This document shows positions 1 to 6,711 of a stretch of 14,455 nucleotides of DNA, in pieces. The translations under genes and the position numbers were made by a program. Source of the DNA: an uncultured Lachnospiraceae bacterium (GTDB lineage: Bacteria > Bacillota_A > Clostridia > Lachnospirales > Lachnospiraceae); the NCBI GenBank assembly GCA_910585855.1, contig CAJUGZ010000085.1, forward strand, positions 1 through 14,455. Reading direction: 5' to 3'. The notes under the pieces were generated by a model. It ran no database searches. It saw only the letters and a list, made by a program, of their open reading frames with translations, and was not told where the DNA came from. Every line of letters begins with the position of its first letter. Position 1 is the first letter of the stretch.

Positions 1-193
1 GCCCGAACGATAGGAAAGGATGGTCTTGTAGCTGAGAAAAACCTTCCTTATACCAGTTGCATTTCGGCTGTCATAAGGGCGAATTGCGCCCCGGTCTGTC
101 TGGTTGGATGAAGGAAAAGGCAGAAGTCTTAGAACTTCTTGCTTTTTGGAAACCGGAACAGCAGGCTGCCCACCGTTTTCCAATCTGGCGTCC
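1..193 (-). repeat. Structured repeat element, long form, copy A (truncated by window edge)
   Basis: Read on the minus strand, this copy starts with GGACGCC (193 to 187). A 26-nt stem arm follows (186 to 161), then a core clearly related to copy D at 13115-13450. Shared blocks include TGTTCCGG, CCAAAAAGCA, a 20-nt identical block (positions 77-96 here, 13212-13231 in D) containing the GGGCG/CGCCC hairpin, and AAGGAAGG. The 26-nt arm has the same length as in copy D but differs at many positions. Its partner arm and the GGCTGT end should lie left of position 1. No coding sequence is supported here. The family is not one I can name. Confidence 0.85.
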
Positions 194-317
194 CCCTTTT
201 CTGTAAAAACCGTACGCTGCCAGTGAGTTTCCATTTGAAAATTCTAAAAAGTTCTTCCCCTATCTTCTTGTAAAATTAAAAATTTATAAGTTTATTCTGT
301 TCTTATGAAAATTTAGA

Positions 318-346
318 TTGACATTTAACTAATTTTTAAATAAAAT
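318..346 (+). promoter_or_regulatory. Sigma-A type promoter for GH36-lacI
   Basis: A perfect -35 TTGACA (318-323) is followed after 17 bp by -10 TAAAAT (341-346). It lies about 120 bp upstream of the GH36 start in AT-rich DNA (200-467). That stretch holds no gene. The leader contains a 13-nt palindrome TTTTAATTTAAAA (414-426) and an AAGTTAAA motif (358-365), which also occurs next to the second operon's promoter. Either could be a repressor site, but the AT-rich background makes chance matches likely. Confidence 0.75.
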
Positions 347-467
347 AGAAGAAAACTAAGTTAAATTTTTTAATAGTATAAAGAAAACTCAAAGAAAGTA
401 ATTTTATCTGCGATTTTAATTTAAAAAATACGGAAAAAGAATATTGGAGAGAGGAGAAATAGCAGAA

Positions 468-2669
468 ATGGGAATAAAATATAATGAAAAAAAGAAAATT
501 TTTCAAATGAATACCCAGCATACTACATATTTGATTGGGATTACGAAAGAGGGATATATCGGTCATATTTATTATGGGAAAAGACTGCAAAAGGAGGGAA
601 GCAGCTATCTTTTGCGTACAGAAGAAGCACCTTATACTCCTTCTGTAAATGAACGGGAAAAGATGGCATTTTTAGACTTTTTTCCTTTTGAATATCCGAC
701 TGGCGGAATCGGGGATTTTCGGGAGAGCTGTTTAGATGTCAGAGGGGAAAATGGAAGCATTGGCTGTGAGCTGTTGTTTTGCAATGGTTATATAGAGAAG
801 GGAAAACCAGCTTTAATTGAGCTTCCGGCATCATTTGGTACAGAGGAAGAAGTAGAAACACTAGATTTGGTCTGTGAGGATAAGGTTTTAGAATTAAAGG
901 TGGTGCTTTCTTATTCTGTATTTGAGGAATGTGATGTGATTACCAGAAGTGTTCGGATAGAGAATACAGGGACACAGGCATTAAAGCTGGAAAAGGTTTA
1001 CAGTGCATGTCTGGATATGGACAATAAAGATTTTGAGATGGTGGCTTTAACAGGAAGCTGGGCAAGAGAACGCTATATCAGAAGAAATCCAGTACAGTAT
1101 GGGAAACAGATGGTTTCTTCTGCAAGAGGGGAGTCAAGCCATCAGGAGCATCCGTTTTTGGCGTTGGTTACACCAAATACAACACAGGAAACCGGAGAAG
1201 TCTATGCGATGAATTTTGTTTATTCTGGAAATTTTATTGCACAGGCGGAGTTAAATCAGTTTGGGCAGATACGGATGGCAATGGGGATTCATTCGGACTA
1301 TTTTTGCTGGAATTTAAAGGCAGGAGAGAGTTTTCAGGCACCGGAAGTGGTATTGACTTATTCTGCAGAGGGGCTTGGAAAGATGACCCGCCAGTTCCAT
1401 GATTTTTATCGGAATCATTTGATTCGCAGTCCATATCAATATAAGAAACGACCAATATTGATTAATAATTGGGAAGCTACTTATTTTGATTTTAATTCAG
1501 ACAAGCTGTTAGCGATTGCAAAAGAGGCAAAAAAAGCAGGAATTGAGATGCTGGTTATGGATGACGGCTGGTTTGGAAAACGAAATTTTGATGATAATTC
1601 GTTGGGGGATTGGACTGTCAATGAGGAAAAGATTACATCAGGGCTTTTGGATTTGGTAACAAAAGTAAAGGAATTGGGAATGGAATTTGGTATCTGGTTT
1701 GAGCCGGAGATGGTTTCACCGGATTCGGATCTCTATCGAAAACATCCAGATTGGGCAATTCAGATTCCGGGAAGACGTCCGACTATGTGCAGGATGCAGT
1801 ATGTATTGGATTTGTCGAAACCGGAAGTGGTGGAATATGCCTATCAGTGTGTAGCTGATATTTTGAGAAGTGCGCCGATTTCTTATGTAAAGTGGGATAT
1901 GAACCGTCAATTAAGCGATATTGGCAGCAGCTATTTGGGGAAGGACAGTCAGGGAGAACTGATGCATCGATATGTACTTGGACTGTATCAGATGCAGGAG
2001 CGTCTGGTAACAGAATTTCCAAATCTTTTGCTGGAGAACTGTTCTGGAGGCGGAGCAAGATTTGATGCAGGAATGTTGTATTACAGCCCTCAGATCTGGT
2101 GTTCAGATGATACCGATGCAATAGAAAGACTTCGGATTCAGGAGGGAACGGCATTGATTTATCCGCTTGCAACAATGGGAGCGCATATCAGTGACTGTCC
2201 GAATCACATTGTAGGAAGAAATACACCGTTTGAAACTAGAGGGCATGTGGCACTGGCAGGTACATTTGGCTATGAATTGGATATTACAAAGATTTCTGAT
2301 AAAGAACGTCAGATGATACCAGAACAGGTGGAAATGTGTCATAAATATCAAAGTTTGATGCAGAGGGGTGATTATTACAGATTAGCTTCTTGGACGGAGA
2401 AAAAGCCGTATGACTGCTGGGAAGTGGCAGCAAAGGATAAAACAGAAGCGTTGGTAACATTTGTGCAGGTATTGGCAGAGCCAAATATACACAGCAGGGT
2501 GATTTATCTACGTGGATTGGAAGAGGATGCAGAGTACCAGCTAGAGGGGACGGAGGAAAGCTATACAGGAGAAGAATTGATGAGATGTGGGTATTTGATT
2601 CCTTCTCCGTTATCTCCAGATAAGAGAGGAGATTTCCAGAGCTGCTTATATCATTTTCTTAAAAAGTAA
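468..2669 (+). CDS. GH36 alpha-galactosidase
   Basis: Hydrolyses alpha-1,6-galactosyl side groups, here most likely from imported galactomannan or galactoglucomannan oligosaccharides. There is no signal peptide, so it should act in the cytoplasm. At 733 residues it has the usual bacterial GH36 length, with an N-terminal beta domain, a central barrel and a C-terminal beta domain. Visible motifs are NNWEATYFDF (about 333), MDDGWFG (364-370), GIWFEPEMVSP (408 on), KWDMNR with nucleophile Asp477, and CSDDTDAI, whose aspartates near 547-548 include the acid/base. The ATG at 468 is chosen over a TTG at 444 because GAGAGGAG lies just before it and because the family N-terminus starts near MGIKY. It is the first gene of a unit with lacI, 14 bp apart. 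Raffinose-type sugars are an alternative substrate, but the neighbours point to mannan. The gene looks intact. Confidence 0.93.
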   Translation: MGIKYNEKKKIFQMNTQHTTYLIGITKEGYIGHIYYGKRLQKEGSSYLLRTEEAPYTPSVNEREKMAFLDFFPFEYPTGGIGDFRESCLDVRGENGSIGCELLFCNGYIEKGKPALIELPASFGTEEEVETLDLVCEDKVLELKVVLSYSVFEECDVITRSVRIENTGTQALKLEKVYSACLDMDNKDFEMVALTGSWARERYIRRNPVQYGKQMVSSARGESSHQEHPFLALVTPNTTQETGEVYAMNFVYSGNFIAQAELNQFGQIRMAMGIHSDYFCWNLKAGESFQAPEVVLTYSAEGLGKMTRQFHDFYRNHLIRSPYQYKKRPILINNWEATYFDFNSDKLLAIAKEAKKAGIEMLVMDDGWFGKRNFDDNSLGDWTVNEEKITSGLLDLVTKVKELGMEFGIWFEPEMVSPDSDLYRKHPDWAIQIPGRRPTMCRMQYVLDLSKPEVVEYAYQCVADILRSAPISYVKWDMNRQLSDIGSSYLGKDSQGELMHRYVLGLYQMQERLVTEFPNLLLENCSGGGARFDAGMLYYSPQIWCSDDTDAIERLRIQEGTALIYPLATMGAHISDCPNHIVGRNTPFETRGHVALAGTFGYELDITKISDKERQMIPEQVEMCHKYQSLMQRGDYYRLASWTEKKPYDCWEVAAKDKTEALVTFVQVLAEPNIHSRVIYLRGLEEDAEYQLEGTEESYTGEELMRCGYLIPSPLSPDKRGDFQSCLYHFLKK

Positions 2670-2683
2670 AAATAAGGAGAATT

Positions 2684-3679
2684 ATGGGTAAAGTTAGACT
2701 TGCAGATATAGCCGAAGCGGTCGGCGTCAGTACCGTAACGGTACATAATGCACTGGGCGGGCAAAAGGGCGTCAGTGATGAACTGAGAGAGCGCATCCGA
2801 AGAACGGCGCAGGAGCTGGGCTATGAAAATAATAAGAAGGATAAAAATCAGGAAGAATTTCAAAAAATAGGGGTATTGATTGCAGAAAGATATTTGGGCA
2901 ATCATATCAGTTATTACTGGAAGATCTATCAGGAACTGGCATTGGCAGCGGCGGAAAAGCAGTGTTATACTACAGTGGAAACCATAAAGCTGGATTTAAA
3001 AACACAGCTGCCGGAACTGCCGCAGATGGTGCTGCAAAATAAGATCGAGGGCATTATTATTATTGGAGAAATTGATAAACATTATATTAGACGATTAAAA
3101 AATGCTACTTCGATTCCAATGGTTTTTTTGGATTTTTATGATCGGGAATTGGCACAGGATGCAGTAATTGTAGATAATTTTTATGGAATGTATCAAATGA
3201 CGGAAATTCTTTTTGAGCATGGATTAGAAGAAATCGGATTTATTGGGACGATTGATGCGACAAGCAGTATTATGGATCGGTACTGCGGATATATGAAAGC
3301 AATGACAGAACATAAGAAAAATGTTCATCCAGAATGGATTATTTCAGATAGAGATGAAGACGGACTGGTGGAGTTTGAACTGCCAAAGAGGCTGCCAAAG
3401 GCTTTTGTATGTAATTGTGATTTGGCAGCGGGGATGTTGGTAAATAAATTAAATGCCAGAGGACTTCGAGTACCGGAGGATATATCGGTGGTTGGATTTG
3501 ACAATTTTCTTTATCCCGGGTATGCGGATATGAAGATTACGACTTATGAAGTCAATACACAGGCTATGGTTCGAGTGGCAATAAAAAAGTTGATAAAACA
3601 GTTTCGAAATCCTAATGCGGGGCGGGGGCTTGAGATTGTGTCTGGGCATGTTGTAATGAAAAACAGTGTTCGCAAATAA
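2684..3679 (+). CDS. LacI-family transcriptional regulator, likely of mannan utilisation
   Basis: A 331-residue sugar-responsive DNA-binding protein. Residues 3-50 form the LacI helix-turn-helix (RLADIAEAVGVSTVTVHNAL, then GVSDELRERI and ELGY). Residues from about 62 on form the periplasmic-binding-protein-like effector domain (IGVLI ... DISVVGFDNF ... TTYEVNT), ending in KNSVRK. A strong AAGGAG lies ahead of the ATG. It follows the GH36 gene by 14 bp in the same unit, and its likely targets are its own promoter and that of the transporter operon. One oddity: between ELGY and IGVLI the usual hinge helix (the ARxL-type minor-groove motif) is missing and replaced by a charged stretch, NNKKDKNQEEFQ. 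That may weaken or change the classical LacI operator mode. The ligand is not readable from the sequence; a mannooligosaccharide or breakdown product is inferred from context. Confidence 0.9.
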   Translation: MGKVRLADIAEAVGVSTVTVHNALGGQKGVSDELRERIRRTAQELGYENNKKDKNQEEFQKIGVLIAERYLGNHISYYWKIYQELALAAAEKQCYTTVETIKLDLKTQLPELPQMVLQNKIEGIIIIGEIDKHYIRRLKNATSIPMVFLDFYDRELAQDAVIVDNFYGMYQMTEILFEHGLEEIGFIGTIDATSSIMDRYCGYMKAMTEHKKNVHPEWIISDRDEDGLVEFELPKRLPKAFVCNCDLAAGMLVNKLNARGLRVPEDISVVGFDNFLYPGYADMKITTYEVNTQAMVRVAIKKLIKQFRNPNAGRGLEIVSGHVVMKNSVRK

Positions 3680-3692
3680 AGTTTTGGTGTGG

Positions 3693-3857
3693 GGACGCCA
3701 AACGCCCAAGAAAGGTCTGCTCCGAGCCCGCTTGCGCTTAGCATTTCTTATTTTTATAGCGGATACTAAGGTACTAAAATACAGCAACACAACACCTAAG
3801 TACCGACGGGAAATGATGACCTTGTGCAGACCTTACTTGGGTGTTTGGCTGTGCATC
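3693..3857 (+). repeat. Structured repeat element, short form, copy B
   Basis: A 165-nt element beginning with GGACGCC (3693-3699) 13 bp after the lacI stop and ending with GGCTGTGCATC (3847-3857). Arms at 3700-3720 and 3826-3846 pair over 21 positions with one A/A mismatch and one G-T wobble. Outer GCC/GGC pairs extend the stem. Inside it are smaller stems, CCCG/CGGG and GGTACT/AGTACC. The 105-nt core is about 90 percent identical to copy C (10 differences counted by hand), whereas the outer 11 nt of each arm are largely different from C yet still complementary within the copy. A candidate structured RNA or hairpin-type mobile repeat. Confidence 0.88.
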
Positions 3858-3872
3858 CCTTCAAAAAAGTAG

Positions 3873-3895
3873 AGTCGGAGTGATTTTCTCCGACT
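3873..3895. terminator. Bidirectional terminator between lacI/copy B and rpn
   Basis: An 8-bp stem AGTCGGAG / CTCCGACT (3873-3880 with 3888-3895) has a 7-nt loop. The plus strand follows with TTTTGC and the minus strand with TCTACTTTTTT, so it can serve both the rpn gene, whose stop is at 3902-3900, and transcription leaving lacI and copy B. Confidence 0.75.
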
Positions 3896-3899
3896 TTTG

Positions 3900-4082
3900 C
3901 TATACTGGGAACATTTTATTCATATTCTTTTGAAAAGATTCTTCTGTCATATTTGCCTGAATCGCCCCTTCTGTTAAAGATAATAAACCTTGTTTTACTA
4001 AAGAATAAAGTGTTTCTAGTTTTCCCTCTAGTTTTCCTTCCAATTTTCCTTCGTTTCGGATTTTTTCAATCAGTTCTGACAT
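3900..4082 (-). CDS. Nested in-frame small protein, candidate RpnS antitoxin
   Basis: An internal ATG at 4082 in the frame of the Rpn gene gives a 60-residue protein that starts MSELIEKIRN and ends NKMFPV. On the minus strand a strong ribosome site GAGGAGGG (4100-4093) lies 10 nt before this ATG, better than the site of the full-length gene. The product contains GKLE three times (residues 12-23) in a predicted charged helix. In characterised Rpn systems the C-terminal domain is translated separately and blocks the toxic full-length nuclease, and its dimerising helix carries four-residue repeats that vary in number. The match to that layout is close. Separate translation here is inferred. Confidence 0.6.
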   Translation of the reverse strand: MSELIEKIRNEGKLEGKLEGKLETLYSLVKQGLLSLTEGAIQANMTEESFQKNMNKMFPV

Positions 4083-4694
4083 TTCTTTTTGACCCTCCTC
4101 TGTCTGTTTGTACCGACGTTTTCTGTCGGAGGTGATAGGAAATTTATTGTTATATGTTGTATCATTTGTAAATACTTGCATTAATTCAGAAACTTCTGAA
4201 CCATCGTTTCCTTTTGCATTGATATAAATTTCTTCAAAACCATTTTCGACAACTTTTCCTGTTTCTCGAATGACACGATCGATATGGTAAAGGGAATGGT
4301 TTTCTTTAAATAGATCAAATTCGGAAAGAAAGATGACACATACATCTGGTACTTGTTCAAATTTTGTTCCCGGATCGGTTAAATTGGTAGTTAAGATAGC
4401 ACCGTTATAGCGAACTCTTTTTTGGTGGTTGTCATCGTTGGCTTTTTGTACTTCAATATTGATTTGCTTTCCGCTGGAGAGAATACATTTGGCATCCAGA
4501 ATTACCGAACGTCCCTGTAAATTAGTTCCAAAGTATTGTGGAGTTGTATCCAGTATGGTTAGATTTGGATCGGAAAGGAATACACGCAGAATTTCTTCAC
4601 AGAATACTACTTCTTCTGCCATTTTTTGAAACATTAAGTTATCAATAGGATTTAGTTTTTTTGCTTCTTCTCGAATTTTTGCTTTATTGCTCAT
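3900..4694 (-). CDS. Rpn-family PD-(D/E)XK nuclease (recombination-promoting nuclease / putative transposase)
   Basis: A 264-residue DNA endonuclease of the Rpn (PDDEXK_2) family. NPIDNLMFQKM (15-25) is the family's opening motif. Asp67 in VILDAKC, then Glu81 and Gln83 in INIEVQKA, form the D...ExQ active-site set. The C-terminal third has lysine- and glutamate-rich helices and a threefold GKLE repeat. I chose the ATG at 4694 because AAAAAAGGA lies 6 nt before it and because MSNKAKIREE fits the family. A longer open frame to 4775 starts upstream with no comparable ribosome site and would overlap the promoter. The gene has its own promoter and terminator and is antisense to the mannan genes. 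Known Rpn proteins promote recombination and, as RpnL toxins, act in phage defence with a nested antitoxin; one is seen here (3900-4082). No truncation is visible. Confidence 0.88.
   Translation of the reverse strand: MSNKAKIREEAKKLNPIDNLMFQKMAEEVVFCEEILRVFLSDPNLTILDTTPQYFGTNLQGRSVILDAKCILSSGKQINIEVQKANDDNHQKRVRYNGAILTTNLTDPGTKFEQVPDVCVIFLSEFDLFKENHSLYHIDRVIRETGKVVENGFEEIYINAKGNDGSEVSELMQVFTNDTTYNNKFPITSDRKRRYKQTEEGQKEMSELIEKIRNEGKLEGKLEGKLETLYSLVKQGLLSLTEGAIQANMTEESFQKNMNKMFPV
4014..4049 (-). repeat. 12-bp tandem repeat, three units, inside rpn
   Basis: Three 12-bp units (GGAAAATTGGAA, GGAAAACTAGAG, GGAAAACTAGAA on the minus strand) each encode Gly-Lys-Leu-Glu. In-frame gain or loss of units would lengthen or shorten both the nuclease tail and the nested small protein without a frameshift. 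Confidence 0.85.
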
Positions 4695-4743
4695 AAGATA
4701 TCCTTTTTTATTTTTTTGTAAAAAGTAGGTTTTAGTTAATTCT

Positions 4744-4771
4744 AGTATAACATAATTTTTTAAATACTCAA
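4744..4771 (-). promoter_or_regulatory. Promoter of the rpn gene
   Basis: On the minus strand, -35 TTGAGT (4771-4766), a 16-bp spacer and -10 TATACT (4749-4744) lie about 50 bp before the rpn start, between copy C and the gene. It gives rpn its own transcription, independent of the mannan operons. Confidence 0.6.
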
Positions 4772-4869
4772 TCAAAATTTTTAGAAAAGTATTTTTTTCG
4801 TTCTTTTATAATAAATCCAATAATAACAGAACATTTTGGTAAAATTGAAAAAATTTCATTTTCGGTAGA

Positions 4870-5034
4870 GATACACAGCCGGAATGGAAAGAAAGGTCTA
4901 CGCAGGGTCATCATTTCCCGTCGGTACTTAGGTGTTGTATTGCTGTGTTTTAGCACCTTAGTATCCGTTATGAAAATAAGAAATGCTAAGCGAGAGCGGA
5001 CTCGGAGTAGACCTTTCGTTCCATTCCGGCGTCC
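4870..5034 (-). repeat. Structured repeat element, short form, copy C
   Basis: Read on the minus strand it begins GGACGCC (5034-5028) and ends GGCTGTGTATC (4880-4870), exactly 165 nt like copy B. Arms at 5027-5007 and 4901-4881 pair at 20 of 21 positions. Compared with B, seven of the outer 11 base pairs and one inner pair are changed on both sides so that pairing is kept. Single changes in the core (for example GGTACT to GGTGCT opposite AGTACC, and CCCG to TCCG opposite CGGG) leave G-U pairs if the element is transcribed in this direction. It lies upstream of rpn on the same strand. Confidence 0.88.
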
Positions 5035-5184
5035 TTTTTGCGCTCATATAAAGTAGATTAAAAAATAAATTAAATTAAAAAACGAATTAAGTTATAAAAA
5101 CGGCAAGATTTTATAAAAAATCTACAAAAAAATAGATAAAATTAAATAAAAAATAGAGAAAATGTATTTTTAAATAATTTTTTA
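5035..5184. other. Very AT-rich spacer without genes
   Basis: This stretch between copy C and the transporter promoter is almost entirely A/T. Apart from a small AGATTTT/AAAATCT hairpin near 5107-5124 I see no gene, RNA or clear regulatory site in it. It may serve as upstream promoter DNA for the strong operon promoter that follows. Confidence 0.5.
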
Positions 5185-5212
5185 TTGAAAAAATGTGAAA
5201 AAGTGTTATACT
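5185..5212 (+). promoter_or_regulatory. Promoter of the mannooligosaccharide transporter operon
   Basis: -35 TTGAAA (5185-5190), a 16-bp spacer and -10 TATACT (5207-5212). The ATG of the binding protein follows about 48 bp downstream. This is the only convincing promoter before the seven genes running to 13109. Confidence 0.7.
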
Positions 5213-5222
5213 TAATTTAAGT
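5210..5222. promoter_or_regulatory. Candidate operator palindrome overlapping the -10 box
   Basis: ACTTAA-T-TTAAGT is a perfect 6+1+6 palindrome starting inside the -10 box and covering the start-point region, where a repressor would block transcription. The LacI-type regulator of this locus is the natural candidate. The surrounding AT-richness makes chance palindromes likely, so this stays tentative. Confidence 0.4.
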
Positions 5223-5259
5223 TAAAAATAAATAAAATTTATTAAATGGAGGTAAAATT

Positions 5260-6696
5260 ATGAAACTTAAAAAAGCAGTAAGTTTTGGTTTAGCAGCAGT
5301 TATGATGGTTCAGTTGACTGGATGTGGAGGAAACAATAATACGACTCCGACAACCAGCAGTAATTCTAATTCGGCAAATACAAATAACAATGGAAGCACA
5401 TCTGCTCCTGCATTGACTGTTCCGACGATTGATTCGATTAAGATTCGGACAGAGCCAAATGGAGAAGGCGATTATACTGATTTGACTGCTAGTATTAAGG
5501 TTTTAACCAATCGTACTGATATTGTGGATACCAAGTGTAAGGAGTATGCGGAAGCTTTTATGAGTTTATATCCGAATATTTCGGTAGAGTATGAAGGAAT
5601 TACGGATTATGAACAGTCTTTGCAGCTTCGTCTTACAACGGGGGACTGGGGAGATGTCTGCTTTATTCCTACTTCAGTAAGTAAAATGGATTTATCGAAG
5701 TATTTTACTTGTTTTGGAGATTTTAGTACATTAGATCCGATTTACAATTTCTGTACAGAGAAAACTTTTGACGGGAAAGTATATGGAATTGCAAACGGAG
5801 GCACTGCCGGGGGGGTATTATATAATTCAAAAGTCTGGGAGGCAGCAGGAATTACAGAGCTTCCAAAGACACCGGATGAATTTTTAGCGGATCTTCAATT
5901 AATTAAGGATAATACTGATGCGATTCCTTTATATACGAACTTTGCGGCTGGCTGGCCGATGGGAGCATGGGATGCTTATACTGATATTGTATGTACAGGG
6001 GATGCGGATTTTAAAAATAAGATGCCTCATATGGCAAATCCGTTTGCAAAGAGAGAGGATATGACAGGACCTTATGCTGTTTATTATACGATGTATGAAT
6101 CAGTGGCTCGTAAGCTGGTAGAAGAAGATCCAGCAAGTACAGACTGGGAATCATCAAAAGGTATGATTAATAAAGGAGAAATCGCTACTATGGTGCTTGG
6201 TTCTTGGGCTGTTCAGCAGTGTAAAGATGCAGGGGAAACACCAGATGATGTAAAATATATGCCGTTTCCGATTTCGATTGATGGAAAACAGTATGCAAGT
6301 GCAGGCGGAAATTATGGATTTGGAATTAACTGCAAGGCAACGACAGAAAATCAGATTGCAGCAATGGTATATGTAAAGTGGCTGATTGAAGAATCTACAA
6401 TTTATGAAGATGAAGGAAGTATTCCTGCACGGAAAGACGGCGCACTTCCAGATGTATTATCTGGTTTTGCAGGGGTAGAGTTATTGTCAAATGCTCCAGC
6501 ACCAGAGGGAGAAGATGATTTATTTGATAATGTCAATATTGAAAGTGAAGTGGGAATCAATAATGATGATTATCCAGATTGTGAAATTTTGGAGGCTGCT
6601 TTATTTGGAAGCCGTACATTAGATGATATTATGGACGAGTGGAATCAAAAGTGGACTTCTGCACAGCAGTCACTTGGAGTAGAAGTAACACAATAA
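5260..6696 (+). CDS. ABC transporter solute-binding lipoprotein, likely mannooligosaccharide-binding
   Basis: A 478-residue family 1 extracellular sugar-binding protein. It captures oligosaccharides at the cell surface and delivers them to the two permeases encoded next. The signal peptide has a lysine start (MKLKK), a hydrophobic stretch and the lipobox LTGC, with Cys22 the lipid-modified residue. A low-complexity Asn/Ser/Thr linker follows to about residue 47, then the binding domain (for example NGGTAGGVLYNSKVWEAAGI and KGMINKGEIATMVLGSWAV, typical of the MalE-like fold). GGAGGT lies 6 nt before the ATG. It is the first gene of the operon, directly behind the promoter and candidate operator. 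It is placed like the mannan-oligosaccharide binding protein of Roseburia. The exact ligand cannot be read from the sequence. Confidence 0.92.
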   Translation: MKLKKAVSFGLAAVMMVQLTGCGGNNNTTPTTSSNSNSANTNNNGSTSAPALTVPTIDSIKIRTEPNGEGDYTDLTASIKVLTNRTDIVDTKCKEYAEAFMSLYPNISVEYEGITDYEQSLQLRLTTGDWGDVCFIPTSVSKMDLSKYFTCFGDFSTLDPIYNFCTEKTFDGKVYGIANGGTAGGVLYNSKVWEAAGITELPKTPDEFLADLQLIKDNTDAIPLYTNFAAGWPMGAWDAYTDIVCTGDADFKNKMPHMANPFAKREDMTGPYAVYYTMYESVARKLVEEDPASTDWESSKGMINKGEIATMVLGSWAVQQCKDAGETPDDVKYMPFPISIDGKQYASAGGNYGFGINCKATTENQIAAMVYVKWLIEESTIYEDEGSIPARKDGALPDVLSGFAGVELLSNAPAPEGEDDLFDNVNIESEVGINNDDYPDCEILEAALFGSRTLDDIMDEWNQKWTSAQQSLGVEVTQ

Positions 6697-6711
6697 AAAA
6701 GGAAAAAGATT

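Larger units (their letters stand above)
3693..5034. mobile_element. Inverted-repeat-bounded island carrying the rpn nuclease gene (putative)
   Basis: Two 165-nt elements in opposite orientation (3693-3857 plus, 4870-5034 minus) enclose a single complete gene with its own promoter and terminator. The block separates lacI from the transporter operon of an otherwise coherent mannan locus, which suggests insertion. I see no target-site duplication at the outer edges (before 3693 and after 5034), and no classical transposase other than the Rpn protein. It could equally be two independent repeat insertions around an older gene. Confidence 0.4.

Noticed and set aside
200..440. Catabolite-repression (cre) site in the promoter regions
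   Set aside because: I found no stretch matching the TGWAANCGNTNWCA pattern near either mannan promoter.
444..467. TTG start for the GH36 gene
   Set aside because: It would place the ribosome site GAGAGGAG inside the coding region; the ATG at 468 uses it and fits the family.
1783..2175. Minus-strand open frame of 130 codons inside the GH36 gene, and similar antisense frames elsewhere (for example 11156-11569)
   Set aside because: They mirror well-supported genes, have no ribosome sites and show no recognisable protein features.
3693..3857. Integron attC site, group II intron, IS200/IS605 end or CRISPR-related RNA as identity of the repeat
   Set aside because: No attC R/L core boxes, no intron domain V or reverse transcriptase, no TnpA/TnpB or Cas gene nearby, and no spacer-repeat pattern.
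3666..3872. Open frame of 68 codons on the plus strand over copy B, and a similar frame in copy C (4768-4956, minus)
   Set aside because: Both translate the shared repeat core and so look alike (SNTTPKYRREMMTL). They lack ribosome sites, one starts inside lacI, and the arms diverge as paired nucleotides rather than as codons.
4695..4775. Longer N-terminus for the Rpn protein
   Set aside because: It overlaps the promoter at 4744-4771 and lacks a ribosome site; the start at 4694 has a well-placed one and fits the family N-terminus.
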